Positions 17,513 to 28,917 are shown, counted from the stretch's first letter. The stretch is 64,000 nucleotides of DNA from Pusillimonas sp. DMV24BSW_D (GCF_011388195.1 NZ_CP049990.1:2294001-2358000); one strand, 5' to 3'. The notes: generated by a model from the sequence alone, not told the origin. Numbers and translations are program-made.

Positions 17513-18073
17513 ATGAGCTTGTCTGAAATTAAGAAAAATACCCAGGAGCGCATGGGTAAAAGTATCGAGGCTTTAAAGACCAATCTGGCCAAAATCCGAA
17601 CGGGTCGCGCTCATGCCGGCATCCTCGATCATGTTCAGGTTGAATACTACGGTTCACTGGTACCGGTTGGGCAGGTTGCCAACGTCAGCGTGGTCGATGC
17701 CCGTACACTGAATGTCCAGCCGTATGAAAAAACACTGGTGGGCCCTATCGACAAAGCTATCCGCGACTCCGATCTGGGTTTGAACCCTTCGGCCATGGGT
17801 GAAAGCATTCGTGTTCCCATGCCCGCGCTTACGGAAGAGCGCCGTCGGGAACTGACCAAGGTCGTCAAGGCCGAGGGGGAAGACGCAAAAGTAGCGATTC
17901 GTAATCTACGTCGTGACGCCAACGATGGGGCGAAGAAGCTGGTGAAAGACAAAGAAATTTCCGAAGACGACGAACGTCGTATGCAGGATGAGGTTCAAAA
18001 GCTCACCGACAAACATGTTGCTGAGATCGATAAAATTATTGCCCAGAAAGAAGCTGAAATCATGACGGTTTAA
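17513..18073 (+). CDS. frr: Ribosome recycling factor
   Basis: Ribosome recycling factor of 186 residues, the standard length. It works with EF-G to split post-termination ribosomes. Seen features are the long-helix N-terminus with [21 protein letters not shown], the [13 protein letters not shown] segment of domain II and the C-terminal helices with [30 protein letters not shown] contains the ribosome-binding site. Tightly linked to pyrH and uppS, suggesting one transcript. Confidence 0.98.
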   Translation: MSLSEIKKNTQERMGKSIEALKTNLAKIRTGRAHAGILDHVQVEYYGSLVPVGQVANVSVVDARTLNVQPYEKTLVGPIDKAIRDSDLGLNPSAMGESIRVPMPALTEERRRELTKVVKAEGEDAKVAIRNLRRDANDGAKKLVKDKEISEDDERRMQDEVQKLTDKHVAEIDKIIAQKEAEIMTV

Positions 18074-18100
18074 TCCGTCATTCGCTGTTACCCAATCCGC

Positions 18101-18862
18101 ATGACCAAGAGCTCAACGCAAACCATTCCCGAGGCAACAGACACACCACAGCATGTGGTGATGATCATGGACGGGAATGGGCGTTGGGCAACCGACCGCT
18201 TCCTGCCCCGCACCGCAGGCCATGTGCGCGGGGTGCAGTCGGTTAGACGGGTGGTTGAGGCCTGTGGTCGAAAAGGCGTTCGATACCTGACCCTTTTTGC
18301 ATTCAGCTCAGAAAACTGGCGCCGTCCGCAGGAAGAGGTTTCCCTTTTAATGCGTTTGTTTGTGCAAACGCTTGAAAAAGAGGTCGATAAACTGGAAGAG
18401 CAGGGCGTTCGTTTGCGCGTGGTGGGTGATTTGTCTGCTTTTGAGCCACGACTTCAAGAGCTCATTAAGGCTGCTGAAAAACGCACAGAGCACAACAACA
18501 CGCTTCATCTGACGATTGCAGCCAATTATGGCGGGCGTTGGGATATTCTTCAGGCCACTCGCCAGGCCTTGCGTGATTTACCCGATCTTGCCGCGCATCC
18601 CGAAAACTTCACCGAATCGGTATTGGCCGAGCGTTTGTCTATGGCTTGGGCGCCTGAACCGGATTTGTTCATTCGAACGGGCGGCGAACAGCGCATTTCA
18701 AATTTTCTGATCTGGCAGCTTGCCTATACGGAAATGTATTTTACGTCGGTATATTGGCCCGACTTCGACGCGAACGCGCTTGAAGAGGCTTTTGCGTGGT
18801 ACCGAGGTCGAGAGCGCCGGTTTGGGCGCACCAGTGCGCAACTGGCTGAGAAGCAATCCTGA
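18101..18862 (+). CDS. uppS: Undecaprenyl diphosphate synthase
   Basis: Cis-prenyltransferase of 253 residues that makes the C55 lipid carrier for peptidoglycan and O-antigen. The phosphate-binding MDGNGRWA with catalytic Asp24 is near the N-terminus, then the FSSENWRRP loop, and the C-terminal substrate motif [15 protein letters not shown]. Full length. It lies 27 bases after frr and 14 before cdsA, in the order conserved in proteobacteria. Confidence 0.97.
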   Translation: MTKSSTQTIPEATDTPQHVVMIMDGNGRWATDRFLPRTAGHVRGVQSVRRVVEACGRKGVRYLTLFAFSSENWRRPQEEVSLLMRLFVQTLEKEVDKLEEQGVRLRVVGDLSAFEPRLQELIKAAEKRTEHNNTLHLTIAANYGGRWDILQATRQALRDLPDLAAHPENFTESVLAERLSMAWAPEPDLFIRTGGEQRISNFLIWQLAYTEMYFTSVYWPDFDANALEEAFAWYRGRERRFGRTSAQLAEKQS

Positions 18863-18876
18863 GGGAAAGGTCATTC

Positions 18877-19728
18877 ATGCTTTTGCAACGCACGCTAACT
18901 GCTATTGTATTAATCGTTGTGTTGCTGGCAGCCGGGCTATCGCCGGTAAACTGGCCGCTGCTGGTTTTTTTTGGTGTGGCGGCGTCGGCGTGCTTGTGGG
19001 AATGGATGCGCATGACGCTGGGTGGCGGTCGCATGGGTGTTCCGGCTGTCGTGGCGCTGGCATTTTTATGTTTAACCCTGTTGGTTAGTTTTCAGGGTAC
19101 GGATGCAGTCGCAAATACTTTCCCGGTCACTGATCGCCTGCGCGGTTTTATGGCAGTGGTTTTGCTGGCCTGGGTCATTATCGCGGGCGCAGGCCTTTAT
19201 GGTGGAAACGCCACCAAACCATCCCGCTCACTCGGATTAAGTCTGTTCGGTTTGCTGTCTGTTTTTGCCGCCTGGCTGGCACTGGTTTATGTGTACGAGC
19301 AGGCCGGTGTGGTGTTTCTCGTGTCGTTTATGGGGCTGGTTTGGGTTGCTGATATTGCGGCCTATTTTGGTGGTAAGGCCCTGGGGCGTCGCAAACTTGC
19401 GCCCTCCATCAGTCCCGGGAAAACCTGGGAAGGCGCTTTTTTCGGCGTATTGGGAAGTGTGGCTTGGGTTATTGCAACCCAAATGTGGCCAGGCAGTTTT
19501 GCCGCTTATCTTTTCGGTGAGTTTTCCTGGTGGTTCGTGGTGGTGCTCACCATTGCGCTGGCTGTGCTTTCCATTATGGGCGACCTTTTCGAATCATTGC
19601 TTAAGCGCCGTGCCAACATGAAAGATTCCAGCCGTTTGTTACCTGGGCACGGGGGGGCTTTTGATCGTCTCGACGCGCTGCTTCCCATAGCGCCGCTGGC
19701 GTATCTGTTACTGACTCGACCCTTGTGA
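18877..19728 (+). CDS. cdsA: Phosphatidate cytidylyltransferase
   Basis: Integral membrane CDP-diacylglycerol synthase of 283 residues with about eight hydrophobic segments. The C-terminal half has SPGKTWEG and the CDS signature beginning [18 protein letters not shown], with the catalytic Asp and basic residues intact. It provides CDP-DAG for phospholipid synthesis. GGGAAAGG precedes the ATG. The stop codon overlaps the GTG start of dxr. Confidence 0.97.
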   Translation: MLLQRTLTAIVLIVVLLAAGLSPVNWPLLVFFGVAASACLWEWMRMTLGGGRMGVPAVVALAFLCLTLLVSFQGTDAVANTFPVTDRLRGFMAVVLLAWVIIAGAGLYGGNATKPSRSLGLSLFGLLSVFAAWLALVYVYEQAGVVFLVSFMGLVWVADIAAYFGGKALGRRKLAPSISPGKTWEGAFFGVLGSVAWVIATQMWPGSFAAYLFGEFSWWFVVVLTIALAVLSIMGDLFESLLKRRANMKDSSRLLPGHGGAFDRLDALLPIAPLAYLLLTRPL

Positions 19729-20954
19729 ATAGCGCGATGCAACACATTTGTATTCTTGGATCAACCGGGTCAATTGGCGAAAATACAATCGACGTTGTCT
19801 TGCGCCATCCCGAGCGCCTGTCAGTTTATGCCCTTAGCGCGCATTCGCGAATCGAAAAACTGATGGCGCAAGCGCTTCAAACGCACGCGAAAGTTGTCGT
19901 GGTGCCCGATGACGCCGCACGGCGGCGTTTTATTGAGATCTGGCCTGCCAAAACACCCAACATCCGCCCCGAAATCCGTGTCGGTGCCCAGGCCCTGGCG
20001 GACACCGCCGCCGATGCGGCTGTGAGCACCGTCATGGCGGCCATTGTGGGTGCGGCCGGACTGCCTTCTGCGTTGGCCGCCGCCAAAGCCGGCAAGCGCA
20101 TTCTTTTGGCGAACAAAGAGGCGTTGGTTGCTGCGGGTAGCGTATTTATGCAGGCGGTACACGATAATAAGGCTGAACTTTTGCCTATCGACAGTGAGCA
20201 TAACGCGATCTTTCAGTGTTTGCCGCAAGAGGGGAAAGCCGATGGCGCGCATCAGGCCGCTCATGGTGTTCGGCGGTTGATTTTAACCGCATCGGGTGGG
20301 CCTTTTCGTGAGACACCGATCGAGGCGCTGGCAAGCGTAACGCCTGAACAAGCTTGTGCGCACCCCAACTGGAGCATGGGCCGCAAAATATCGGTGGATT
20401 CTGCGACTATGCTGAACAAGGGGCTGGAGGTGATTGAAGCACACTGGTTATTTGCCATGCCGCCCGAACGCATACAAGTGCTGATTCATCCGCAAAGTGT
20501 GGTGCACTCCATGGTTGAATATCACGATGGCTCGGTGCTGGCGCAATTGGGGCAACCCGATATGCGTACGCCTATTGCTTATGGTCTGGGCTACCCCGAA
20601 CGGCTGCAAAGCGGTGTCGGCATGCTTGATCTGGCCGCCTTGGGCCGGCTTGATTTCTATATGCCCGACATGCAGCGTTTCCCATGCTTAAAACTGGCGC
20701 TCGACGCGCTTGAGGCGGGGCAGCATGCATGCATTGCGTTGAATGCCGCCAATGAAATAGCGGTGGCTGCCTTTCTTGAGGGCAAAGTGGCGTTCAGTGC
20801 GATCGCGCAAATTATTGAGGTTGCGTTGAATAAGAGCCAGCCTTTGGGTGCTCGCGAACTACCCGATAGTCTCGATGCAGTACTGGCGTTTGATTCGCTG
20901 GCGCGTCGTCATGCAGAACAGGCTTGCCAACATATAATGGCGACTGCCCGTTAA
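19725..20954 (+). CDS. dxr: 1-deoxy-D-xylulose-5-phosphate reductoisomerase
   Basis: Second enzyme of the non-mevalonate isoprenoid pathway, 409 residues, NADPH-dependent. The N-terminal nucleotide motif [13 protein letters not shown], the metal/substrate residues in PIDSEHNAI, and [17 protein letters not shown] are present. The start may be GTG 19725 (overlapping the cdsA stop) or ATG 19737, which gives [12 protein letters not shown] and looks closer to the family. It supplies precursors for UppS encoded two genes earlier. Confidence 0.97.
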   Translation: MNSAMQHICILGSTGSIGENTIDVVLRHPERLSVYALSAHSRIEKLMAQALQTHAKVVVVPDDAARRRFIEIWPAKTPNIRPEIRVGAQALADTAADAAVSTVMAAIVGAAGLPSALAAAKAGKRILLANKEALVAAGSVFMQAVHDNKAELLPIDSEHNAIFQCLPQEGKADGAHQAAHGVRRLILTASGGPFRETPIEALASVTPEQACAHPNWSMGRKISVDSATMLNKGLEVIEAHWLFAMPPERIQVLIHPQSVVHSMVEYHDGSVLAQLGQPDMRTPIAYGLGYPERLQSGVGMLDLAALGRLDFYMPDMQRFPCLKLALDALEAGQHACIALNAANEIAVAAFLEGKVAFSAIAQIIEVALNKSQPLGARELPDSLDAVLAFDSLARRHAEQACQHIMATAR

Positions 20955-20999
20955 AATGGTGCACCGCGTGTATTCCCGTTTGTTATTTATTGGGTATTT

Positions 21000-22334
21000 A
21001 TGATTTTCACTTTGTTGGCGTTTGCCGTTGCGCTTGGCCTGCTGATTACTTTTCATGAGTTAGGGCATTATTGGGTCGCGCGCTGGTGCAACGTCAAGGT
21101 TTTGCGTTTTTCCGTCGGCTTTGGCCGGGTGTTGTTACGCAGAACGGACCGCAACGGCACCGAGTGGGCGCTGTCGGCCATTCCGCTGGGCGGCTACGTA
21201 AAAATGCAAGATGAGCCCGAGGTGGGGGCAAACGCACAAGAACAATCTCAGGCGTTTAACCGCAAGCCTGTTAGCCGGCGATTTGCCATTGTTGCTGCGG
21301 GGCCGGTTGCGAATCTTTTGCTCGCGGCCTTGCTTTATGCCGGTTTAAGTTGGGTGGGAACACAAGAGCCGGCCCCTATTATCGGGGCGCCCGCTGCGCA
21401 AACTCAAGCTGCTCAGGCGGGCTTCCAGGCCGGCGATCGTTTACTTGAAGTCAACGGCACCCCTGTCGAGTCCTGGGGTCAGGCCCGTTGGGCCTTACTT
21501 GATGTGTTAACCAGCGGCGGATCCGCCGAAATTCGAGTACAGGGTGAGCACGGCGGCACGGCAACGAGAACATTGCAGGTTGCAGCCTCGAATATGGGTG
21601 TTGACGAAGCCGATCCGCTGGCACTGGCTGGGTTGGCACTGGCGTCGCCGCGTGCCAGGGTTGGCGAGGTGATCGAGAGCGGGGCGGCGGAGGCAGCCGG
21701 TTTTCAAGCGGGCGACATCATTCTGGGCGTGGATAACCAACCCGTCAGTGACGCCAATGCCTTTGTTACCGCCATTCAGGCTCAGCCTGGTGAGCGTGTG
21801 CCGGTTACCGTTCTGCGGCAGGGAGCGCAAATTACATTAAATGTGACGCCTCAGGCGGAACAGGGCCCGGACGGGAAAACAATCGGACGTATCGGTGTCA
21901 TGCTGACCGCCGACTTCCCCATGGTGACGGTGCGTTACGGCTTGCTGGGCAGTATTACGCACGGCGTTGAGCGCACATTTGAAACCGCATGGTATTCGCT
22001 GAAGATGATGGGGCGCATGCTTACCGGTGAAGTTTCAGTCAAGAATATCAGCGGGCCTGTCACCATTGCCGATTATGCCGGGCAAACCGCACGTATCGGT
22101 GTTGCGGCCTATATCAGCTTTCTGGCACTCATTAGTGTTAGTATCGGCATTTTGAACTTGCTGCCTATCCCTATGTTGGACGGGGGGCATTTGATGTACT
22201 ATTTGCTGGAAATGGCAAGGGGCAAGCCTGTACCGGATGCCTGGCTCGAAACAGGGCAGCGCATAGGTTTGGGTTTGCTGGTGGCGTTAATGAGTCTGGC
22301 TTTTTTCAATGACTTCACGCGCCTTTTCAGTTAA
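21000..22334 (+). CDS. rseP: RIP metalloprotease RseP (site-2 protease)
   Basis: Intramembrane zinc protease of 444 residues. The HELGH motif (His19, Glu20, His23) lies in the first transmembrane helix, two PDZ domains occupy about 120-300, and the third ligand motif LNLLPIPMLDGGHL is in the C-terminal membrane part. It cleaves the anti-sigma factor RseA and leftover signal peptides. It precedes bamA, and the sigma-E envelope-stress response usually links the two. Confidence 0.97.
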   Translation: MIFTLLAFAVALGLLITFHELGHYWVARWCNVKVLRFSVGFGRVLLRRTDRNGTEWALSAIPLGGYVKMQDEPEVGANAQEQSQAFNRKPVSRRFAIVAAGPVANLLLAALLYAGLSWVGTQEPAPIIGAPAAQTQAAQAGFQAGDRLLEVNGTPVESWGQARWALLDVLTSGGSAEIRVQGEHGGTATRTLQVAASNMGVDEADPLALAGLALASPRARVGEVIESGAAEAAGFQAGDIILGVDNQPVSDANAFVTAIQAQPGERVPVTVLRQGAQITLNVTPQAEQGPDGKTIGRIGVMLTADFPMVTVRYGLLGSITHGVERTFETAWYSLKMMGRMLTGEVSVKNISGPVTIADYAGQTARIGVAAYISFLALISVSIGILNLLPIPMLDGGHLMYYLLEMARGKPVPDAWLETGQRIGLGLLVALMSLAFFNDFTRLFS

Positions 22335-22387
22335 CCCTGTTGTACTTTACAATCCACCACCATTTGATCACCTGAGGACTCGCCAGG

Positions 22388-24724
22388 ATGTCGTTTCGTC
22401 GTAAGTTTTCGCTCGCTCGCCGCATTATGCCTTTGGTATTCACGGCGTTGCTGGTACCCGGTCTGGCCAATGCATTTGATCCATTTGTTGTTCAGGATAT
22501 TCGTGTAGAAGGCGTACAGCGCGTTGACCCCGGCACCATTTTTACTTATTTGCCGGTCAAGGTGGGCGAACAATTTACGCAGGAGCAAGCAGCCGAGGCA
22601 ATCCAGCGTTTGTATGCCACCGGATTTTTCAGCGACGTGACCATCGATACGCAGAATGATGTGTTGGTGGTTCAGGTGAAAGAGCGCCCCACTATTGCGT
22701 CGGTTACGTTTAATGGCATGCGTGCTTTTGATACGGAAGTGTTGAACAGCGCGCTGGCGGGTGTGGGTTTCGGCCCTGGCCGGGTGTTCGACAAGGCATT
22801 GCTTGAGCAAGCCGAATTTCAGCTCAAGCAGCAGTATTTGTCGGAAGGTAAATACGGCGTGGAAATTACGCCTATTATTACGCCGCTGCCCCGCAACCGT
22901 GTGGGTATCAGTTTCGATATTTTTGAGGGCGACGTCGCCACGATCAGTCGTATCAATTTTGTCGGTAATAAGGTCTTTTCGTCGAGTGATCTGCGCGATG
23001 AAATGGAGTTGACCACCTCCGGCCTCATGACCTGGTACACAGGCACCGATAAATACTCCAGGGAAAAACTGGAAGGCGATCTCGAAACCATCCGTTCCTT
23101 TTATCTGGATCGCGGCTATCTTGAGTTCAGCATGGAGCCGCCGCAGGTCACGATTTCGCCCGATCGGGAAAGCATTTACATCACCATTACCATCAACGAG
23201 GGCGAACCCTACAAAGTGCGCAGTGTGAAGCTGGCGGGCGACTTGCTCGGCCTGGACGCACAAATGCAGGAGATGGTTCAGGTAAAAGAAGGCGAAACCT
23301 TTTCGGCTGCGAATGCCAATGCCACCGTTGAAGCCATTACCGATTATCTGGGCGGGCTGGGGTACGCATTCGCCAATGTGAACCCTAACCCGGTGCTCGA
23401 TCGCGAAAACAAAGAAGCGGATTTAACGTTTTATGTTGATCCCGGCCGTCGCGTTTATGTGCGTCGCATTCAAATTGGCGGTAACACACGTACACGCGAC
23501 GTCGTCGTACGCCGTGAGATGCTTCAGGAAGAAGCTGCCTGGTATGACGCAAACAGTATCAAGGAATCGCGTGATCGCATTGATCGTCTGGGATACTTCA
23601 ATGAACTGAATGTCGAGACGGCACCGGTGCCGGGTTCACCCGACCAGGTTGACATCAATGTTGACGTTAAAGAAAAGCCCACCGGCCTGATCAATCTGGG
23701 CGTGGGTTATGGTTCAACCGAGAAAGTGATTTTGTCGTTCGGTATCAGTCAGGACAATATTTTCGGTAGCGGCAATAGTTTGTCGTTAGACGTCAACACC
23801 AGTAAAACCAACCGTACACTGGTTGTTGCCCACACCGACCCTTACTGGACCAAAGACGGCATCAGCAAAACCACGTCGCTCTACTATCGCCGTACGAGGC
23901 CATACGACACGCGTGACGGCAACCAGGGTGATTACCGTGTTACCGCCTATGGCGGCGGTCTTAACTTCGGCGTTCCTATTTCCAAGTACGATCGGGTGTT
24001 CGCCGGTTTCACATACGAGCACAATAAACTCGAGCTTTACGATCCGCCACAGGCCTATACCGACTTCGTCAACGAATATGGTGAGTCGACCAACGCGCTT
24101 ATTTTCAACGTAGGTTGGTCAAAGGATACGCGTGACAGCGCCATCGCTCCACGCCGGGGTAGCTTCACCCGTTTGGCAGCCGACTTCTCCACAGGCGATC
24201 TGCGCTACTACATGCTGAAAGCGCAACAACAGTACTATTTGCCTCTGGGCCGCAATTTTACGCTTGCATTGAATGCGTCAGCTGACTGGGGCCATACCTA
24301 TGGCGACAAAACCTTCCCGGTTATCAAGAACATGTATGCCGGTGGTTTGGGGTCCGTGCGTGGTTATGAGGGGGCCTCGCTGGGGCCACGTGACCCGCGT
24401 ACAGGTGATTACCTGGGCGGTTCGCGCCGCTTCGTCGGCAACGTGCAACTTTACCTGCCGTTCCCGGGCGCCTCTCGCGATCGCACTTTGCGCTGGTTTA
24501 TCTTTGCCGATGCGGGGCAGGTTTCAACAACAGGAAGTTCACCGTGCTACACCGGTATTGGCGGCAACGTGCAAGACCCATGCGGTTGGCGCTATTCCGC
24601 AGGTGTCGGCTTCTCTTGGGAATCACCCATGGGGCCATTGGAAATTTCCTGGGGTAAAGCACTTAACTCGAAACCGGGTGACGATCTGCAGGCATTCCAG
24701 TTCCAGATTGGCACCGGTTTTTAA
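22388..24724 (+). CDS. bamA: Outer membrane protein assembly factor BamA
   Basis: Core of the BAM complex, 778 residues. It has a signal peptide (cleavage after LANA, about residue 29), five POTRA domains to about residue 430, then a 16-strand barrel with the conserved VRGYE motif on the inner loop and a terminal aromatic (GTGF). It inserts outer-membrane proteins such as the porin in this window. Length is normal. It is followed closely by the chaperone gene skp and the lipid A genes. A long open frame antisense to its 5' part is not a gene. Confidence 0.98.
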   Translation: MSFRRKFSLARRIMPLVFTALLVPGLANAFDPFVVQDIRVEGVQRVDPGTIFTYLPVKVGEQFTQEQAAEAIQRLYATGFFSDVTIDTQNDVLVVQVKERPTIASVTFNGMRAFDTEVLNSALAGVGFGPGRVFDKALLEQAEFQLKQQYLSEGKYGVEITPIITPLPRNRVGISFDIFEGDVATISRINFVGNKVFSSSDLRDEMELTTSGLMTWYTGTDKYSREKLEGDLETIRSFYLDRGYLEFSMEPPQVTISPDRESIYITITINEGEPYKVRSVKLAGDLLGLDAQMQEMVQVKEGETFSAANANATVEAITDYLGGLGYAFANVNPNPVLDRENKEADLTFYVDPGRRVYVRRIQIGGNTRTRDVVVRREMLQEEAAWYDANSIKESRDRIDRLGYFNELNVETAPVPGSPDQVDINVDVKEKPTGLINLGVGYGSTEKVILSFGISQDNIFGSGNSLSLDVNTSKTNRTLVVAHTDPYWTKDGISKTTSLYYRRTRPYDTRDGNQGDYRVTAYGGGLNFGVPISKYDRVFAGFTYEHNKLELYDPPQAYTDFVNEYGESTNALIFNVGWSKDTRDSAIAPRRGSFTRLAADFSTGDLRYYMLKAQQQYYLPLGRNFTLALNASADWGHTYGDKTFPVIKNMYAGGLGSVRGYEGASLGPRDPRTGDYLGGSRRFVGNVQLYLPFPGASRDRTLRWFIFADAGQVSTTGSSPCYTGIGGNVQDPCGWRYSAGVGFSWESPMGPLEISWGKALNSKPGDDLQAFQFQIGTGF

Positions 24725-24786
24725 TGAAACCTAATTAATGGCACAATAGCTCTTTATTTTCGGCTAATTCGCAAGGTAGATTGTTC

Positions 24787-25344
24787 ATGAAGTCTAAATC
24801 TGTATCGACCCTCATTTCCGTCGTTAATCGTTTGGCACGTGCACATCGTGCAATCGCCGTGGCGGCGGTTTTAGGTGCTGTAACACTGGTTTCCGTGCCT
24901 TCCGTTCAGGCTCAGGGAACAAAAATCGGTTTTGTCAGCACAGAGCGCATCCTGCGCGACTCCAAACCTGCTAAAGCAGCCCAGGCCAAAATCGAGTCGG
25001 AATTCAAAGCACGCGACCAGGAGCTGCAAAACCTGGCAAACCGCTTGCGTAATATGGCCCAGGAGTTCGACAAAGACGCTCCGGTCATGTCTGAGTCCGA
25101 TCGTATTCGTCGTCAGCGTGAACTGGCTGATCTCGATTCCGACCTGCAGCGCAAGCGTCGTGAATTTCAGGAAGACTTCAATCGTCGTCGCAACGAGGAA
25201 TTTTCGAATATTGTTGAGCAGGCTGACAAAGCCATTCAGCAGATTGCAGAGAGCCAGGGCTACGATTTGATTATTCAAGACGCCGTTACCGTTAGCCCCC
25301 GTGTTGATCTTACCGACCAGGTTCTTCAAGCGTTGGGTGGCTAA
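24787..25344 (+). CDS. skp: Periplasmic chaperone Skp/OmpH
   Basis: Periplasmic chaperone of 185 residues that carries unfolded outer-membrane proteins to BAM. A long signal peptide ends at about SVQA/QG, followed by the conserved KIGFVSTERIL beta segment and a long, charged coiled-coil (roughly 70-150) forming the tentacles. ATG 24787 is preferred to a TTG two codons upstream. Located between bamA and lpxD as in other proteobacteria. Confidence 0.95.
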   Translation: MKSKSVSTLISVVNRLARAHRAIAVAAVLGAVTLVSVPSVQAQGTKIGFVSTERILRDSKPAKAAQAKIESEFKARDQELQNLANRLRNMAQEFDKDAPVMSESDRIRRQRELADLDSDLQRKRREFQEDFNRRRNEEFSNIVEQADKAIQQIAESQGYDLIIQDAVTVSPRVDLTDQVLQALGG

Positions 25345-25350
25345 AATTTC

Positions 25351-26439
25351 ATGCCGGTGTTGCTCGCGCCTGAACAGGCGCCTTCTTTAACTAATCTGCT
25401 GGCCAACGTTAATACGGCAGGGTTGAATACATTTATTGCAGATAACTCACAGCCGGATCCCATTATCCAGGGAATCGGCTCTTTGCAACAGGCGGGGCCC
25501 AACGAGATTAGTTTCCTGTCGAATCCTCGTTTGAAGGCAGAGCTCGATCGCTGTAAAGCTGCTGTGGTTATTGTCCCGCCAGAAGTATTTGAAGCGCTGA
25601 AAGATCGAGACCTTTCGTATCGGCTGGTTAAGTGCGATCAGCCCTATCTTTTATATGCGTTGCTGGCACAGTGGTTTGATCGCCATCGAATTAGCCGGCT
25701 CCCGTCGGGAGTTCACCCCACTGCGGTTATTCATAGCAGTGCACAGCTTGAATCAAACGTCCATATTGGGCCGCATTGTGTTGTTGAAGCGGATGCCCGT
25801 ATCGGCTCCGGTTCGCGTCTCGGCCCAGGGTGTGTAGTAGGGGAAAAGAGTGTTTTAGGGCACGATTGCCTGCTGCACGCCCGCGTGACCATTTATCACG
25901 GTGTTCAAATCGGTAGCCGGGCTATTTTGCATAGCGGCTCGGTGATTGGGGCAGATGGCTTTGGTTTTGCGCCTGACCCATCCAGCCAGGGTGCCTGGGC
26001 CAAAATTGCCCAATTGGGTGGTGTACATATTGGTGACGATGTGGAAATTGGTGCCAATACCACGGTTGATCGCGGCGCGCTCGACGATACGGTTATTGGT
26101 AACGGCGTAAAGCTGGATAACCAAATCATGATTGCACACAATGTGCATATTGGTGACCACACCGCCATGGCGGCGTGTGTCGGTGTGGCGGGGTCAACTG
26201 TGATCGGCAAACGTTGTACCATCGGCGGGGCGGCGATGTTGTCCGGCCATATCACGTTGGGCGACGATGTACACGTTTCGGGTGGTACGGCTATCACGTC
26301 AAATGTTGCTCAGCCGGGGCGTTACACCGGGGTTTATCCATTTGCCGAGCACGTTCAGTGGCAAAAAAATGCAGCCGTTATTTCCCAGCTTTCGCAGTTG
26401 CGACGCCGGGTCCGGGCCTGCGAAAAAAATCAGGATTGA
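25351..26439 (+). CDS. lpxD: UDP-3-O-acylglucosamine N-acyltransferase
   Basis: Third enzyme of lipid A synthesis, 362 residues. An N-terminal uridine-binding domain (about 1-110) precedes many left-handed beta-helix hexapeptide repeats, with the catalytic His in the IAHNVHIGDHTAMAACVG region, and a short C-terminal helix. It transfers a 3-hydroxyacyl chain from ACP. It starts six bases after skp, without a strong ribosome-binding site in the gap, so translation may be coupled. Confidence 0.97.
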   Translation: MPVLLAPEQAPSLTNLLANVNTAGLNTFIADNSQPDPIIQGIGSLQQAGPNEISFLSNPRLKAELDRCKAAVVIVPPEVFEALKDRDLSYRLVKCDQPYLLYALLAQWFDRHRISRLPSGVHPTAVIHSSAQLESNVHIGPHCVVEADARIGSGSRLGPGCVVGEKSVLGHDCLLHARVTIYHGVQIGSRAILHSGSVIGADGFGFAPDPSSQGAWAKIAQLGGVHIGDDVEIGANTTVDRGALDDTVIGNGVKLDNQIMIAHNVHIGDHTAMAACVGVAGSTVIGKRCTIGGAAMLSGHITLGDDVHVSGGTAITSNVAQPGRYTGVYPFAEHVQWQKNAAVISQLSQLRRRVRACEKNQD

Positions 26440-26483
26440 ATCGTTTGTATTAGGTATGGCGCGCAAAGCGCTTAGGAATAATT

Positions 26484-26939
26484 ATGGAACTGGACATCAA
26501 GCAAATAATGGCGCGCCTGCCGCATCGGTATCCGATGCTGCTGGTTGACCGCGTACTGGAAATGGTGCCGGGTAAAAGTATCGTTGCGATCAAGAATGTT
26601 TCAATGAACGAGCCATTCTTCGAAGGTCATTTTCCCCATCACCCAGTGATGCCGGGCGTGCTGATTATCGAAGCGATGGCCCAGGCTTCTGCACTTTTTT
26701 CCTTCGAGGGAGACGAAACCGTTAATCCGGGTGACAAACAAATTGCTTACTATTTGGTGGGGGTCGACGGCGCGCGTTTTCGGCGTCCTGTTGTGCCGGG
26801 CGACCAGTTACGTTTGGAAGTCACCGCCGATCGCATTAGTCGCACTATGTGCAAATATACGGGTCGGGCTACGGTTGACGGTCAGGAGGTGGCGGAAGCT
26901 AAACTCATGTGCGCAATTCGCGTTCTGGAAGACGCATGA
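26484..26939 (+). CDS. fabZ: 3-hydroxyacyl-ACP dehydratase FabZ
   Basis: Hot-dog-fold dehydratase of 151 residues in fatty acid elongation. The catalytic His is in [13 protein letters not shown] and the catalytic Glu in IIEAMAQ, both intact; [13 protein letters not shown] marks the N-terminus. It competes with LpxA for 3-hydroxyacyl-ACP, explaining why it is kept between lpxD and lpxA. The stop overlaps the lpxA start (ATGA). Confidence 0.97.
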   Translation: MELDIKQIMARLPHRYPMLLVDRVLEMVPGKSIVAIKNVSMNEPFFEGHFPHHPVMPGVLIIEAMAQASALFSFEGDETVNPGDKQIAYYLVGVDGARFRRPVVPGDQLRLEVTADRISRTMCKYTGRATVDGQEVAEAKLMCAIRVLEDA

Positions 26940-27730
26940 CGAACTCGATTCACCCAACGGCACTGGTGGCTCCCGAGGCCCAATTGGCCGATGGTGTCAG
27001 TGTTGGGCCTTATAGCATTATTGGTCCAAACGTGAGTATTGATGAAGGCACGCAAGTGGGCCCGCATTGCATTATTGACGGCCATACAACGATTGGGCGT
27101 AATAATACTTTTTACCGCTTTTGTTCAATAGGCGGTATGCCGCAAGACAAAAAATACCAGGGTGAACCCACACGCCTGGAAATCGGCGACGGCAACATGG
27201 TGCGCGAATATGTAACCATTAATACCGGTACAGTGCAAGATGTAGGTGTTACCCGCGTTGGGCACGATAACTGGATCATGGCGTATGTACACATTGCGCA
27301 CGATTGCCAGGTGGCTAATCAAACTATTCTGGCTAACAACGTGCAATTGGCAGGACATATCCACATTGGAGATTGGGCCATTATCGGCGGTTCCAGTGCG
27401 GTGCATCAGTTTGTACGTATCGGTGCGCACAGCATGGTTGGCGGCACCAGTTCCATTCGCCAAGATATTCCTCCCTACGTGATGGGCGCCGGCGATCCTT
27501 TCCGCCCTGTGGGCATTAACTCCGAAGGCCTTAAGCGGCGCGGTTACGAGTCGGACACAGTGTCCGCACTGAAAGAGGCGTACAAATGCCTGTATCGGCG
27601 TCAATTGAATGTCGAGCAGGCGCTTGACGCAATTCGCAACTTACAAGCTGAGCGTAGCGGAGCGCATGACGCATTGCAGGTGCTTATCGATTTTCTAACC
27701 GCCGACGGGCGCGGTATCGCTCGCTTATGA
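26936..27730 (+). CDS. lpxA: UDP-N-acetylglucosamine acyltransferase
   Basis: First enzyme of lipid A synthesis, 264 residues, trimeric left-handed beta-helix. Hexapeptide repeats fill the first 190 residues, the catalytic His is in [10 protein letters not shown], and the C-terminal helical domain is complete. The ATG overlaps the fabZ stop by ATGA, and this start gives the expected [17 protein letters not shown]. It overlaps lpxB in the same way, indicating coupled translation. Confidence 0.97.
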   Translation: MTNSIHPTALVAPEAQLADGVSVGPYSIIGPNVSIDEGTQVGPHCIIDGHTTIGRNNTFYRFCSIGGMPQDKKYQGEPTRLEIGDGNMVREYVTINTGTVQDVGVTRVGHDNWIMAYVHIAHDCQVANQTILANNVQLAGHIHIGDWAIIGGSSAVHQFVRIGAHSMVGGTSSIRQDIPPYVMGAGDPFRPVGINSEGLKRRGYESDTVSALKEAYKCLYRRQLNVEQALDAIRNLQAERSGAHDALQVLIDFLTADGRGIARL

Positions 27731-28917
27731 CAACGCGTATCGGGCTGGTTGCCGGGGAGCCTTCGGGTGACCTGTTGGCGGCGCGAATGATGGCGGGTCT
27801 CACGGAACACATTGAGCAAGGGCAGTTTGAAGGTATTGGTGGACCGGCCATGCGGGCGCAAGGCCTGAGCCAGTGGTATCCCATGGATGCACTGTCGGTC
27901 TTTGGCTACGTTGATGCCTTGAAACGGCTGCCTGGTTTGCTCCACACATACTCCCGCGTACGTTCGCGCTGGTTAAAAAACAAACCCGATGTGTTTGTTG
28001 GTATCGATGCACCGGATTTCAACCTGCGGCTGGAAAAAACGTTGAAGCAAGCCGGCGTACCTACTGTGCATTTTGTCGGTCCGTCGATTTGGGCCTGGCG
28101 CTATAGCCGCATTCACACCATACGCGAATCTGTTTCGCACATGCTGGTTCTGTTTCCGTTCGAAACTGAGTTATATGAACGGGAAGGTATCCCGGTGACA
28201 TTTGTTGGGCATCCATTGGCCGACCTGATTCCCGTACAACCTGATCGTCGAGCCGCCCAGGCGCGGTTGGGCCTGGATCCTAATCGGAAAGTATTAGCTG
28301 TTTTACCGGGAAGCCGGGCATCGGAAGTGCGACTGCTTTCCGCACGGTTCCTGCAAGCGGTGCAGTTATTACAAAAACAATCCCCCGATTTGCAAATTGT
28401 TGTTCCTATGGTGAATCAACAACGGCGGCGGGAATTCGAAGCCATTGCGCAAGAGAATGCGATTGAGCATTTGTTGATTATCGATCAGTCTTTACAGGAG
28501 GGACGTCCGGTGGCATGGGAAGCAATGGAGGCCGCCGATGCGGTTCTGGTTGCCAGCGGCACTGCCACATTGGAAACGGCACTCTTCAAACGACCTATGG
28601 TCATTTCATATGTGTTGTCACCCATGATGCGACGTCTAATGGCCTGGAAGTCTGGCCAGGAAAAGCCCTATGTGCCGTGGGTAGGTTTGCCTAACGTTCT
28701 GTTGCAGGACTTTGTTGTGCCGGAGTTATTGCAAGACGATGCCACCCCTGTAAAGTTGGCTGAGGCTTGTTGGAATGCCTTGTCGGATGAAACCTATGTT
28801 GCCGACGTTGAAAAAAAGTTTGAACAATTACATCAAAGCCTGAAGTGCGACACGCCGAAACGGGCCGCAAACGCTATTTTAAAAGTCTTGAATCGTGAAG
28901 CAGACACAACTGTTTGA
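27727..28917 (+). CDS. lpxB: Lipid-A-disaccharide synthase
   Basis: GT19 glycosyltransferase of 396 residues that joins UDP-2,3-diacylglucosamine and lipid X. The N-terminal [10 protein letters not shown] glycine-rich motif, the VGPSIWAWR segment, and the C-terminal donor-site ASGTATLE are present. It is the last lipid A gene of the cluster. Its 3' end overlaps rnhB by 23 bases, a larger overlap than elsewhere in the operon. Confidence 0.97.
   Translation: MTTRIGLVAGEPSGDLLAARMMAGLTEHIEQGQFEGIGGPAMRAQGLSQWYPMDALSVFGYVDALKRLPGLLHTYSRVRSRWLKNKPDVFVGIDAPDFNLRLEKTLKQAGVPTVHFVGPSIWAWRYSRIHTIRESVSHMLVLFPFETELYEREGIPVTFVGHPLADLIPVQPDRRAAQARLGLDPNRKVLAVLPGSRASEVRLLSARFLQAVQLLQKQSPDLQIVVPMVNQQRRREFEAIAQENAIEHLLIIDQSLQEGRPVAWEAMEAADAVLVASGTATLETALFKRPMVISYVLSPMMRRLMAWKSGQEKPYVPWVGLPNVLLQDFVVPELLQDDATPVKLAEACWNALSDETYVADVEKKFEQLHQSLKCDTPKRAANAILKVLNREADTTV

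Noticed and set aside
22331-23263. A 310-codon open frame on the minus strand
   Set aside because: It lies wholly antisense to the 5' part of bamA, has no family motif and its composition is that of a shadow frame.
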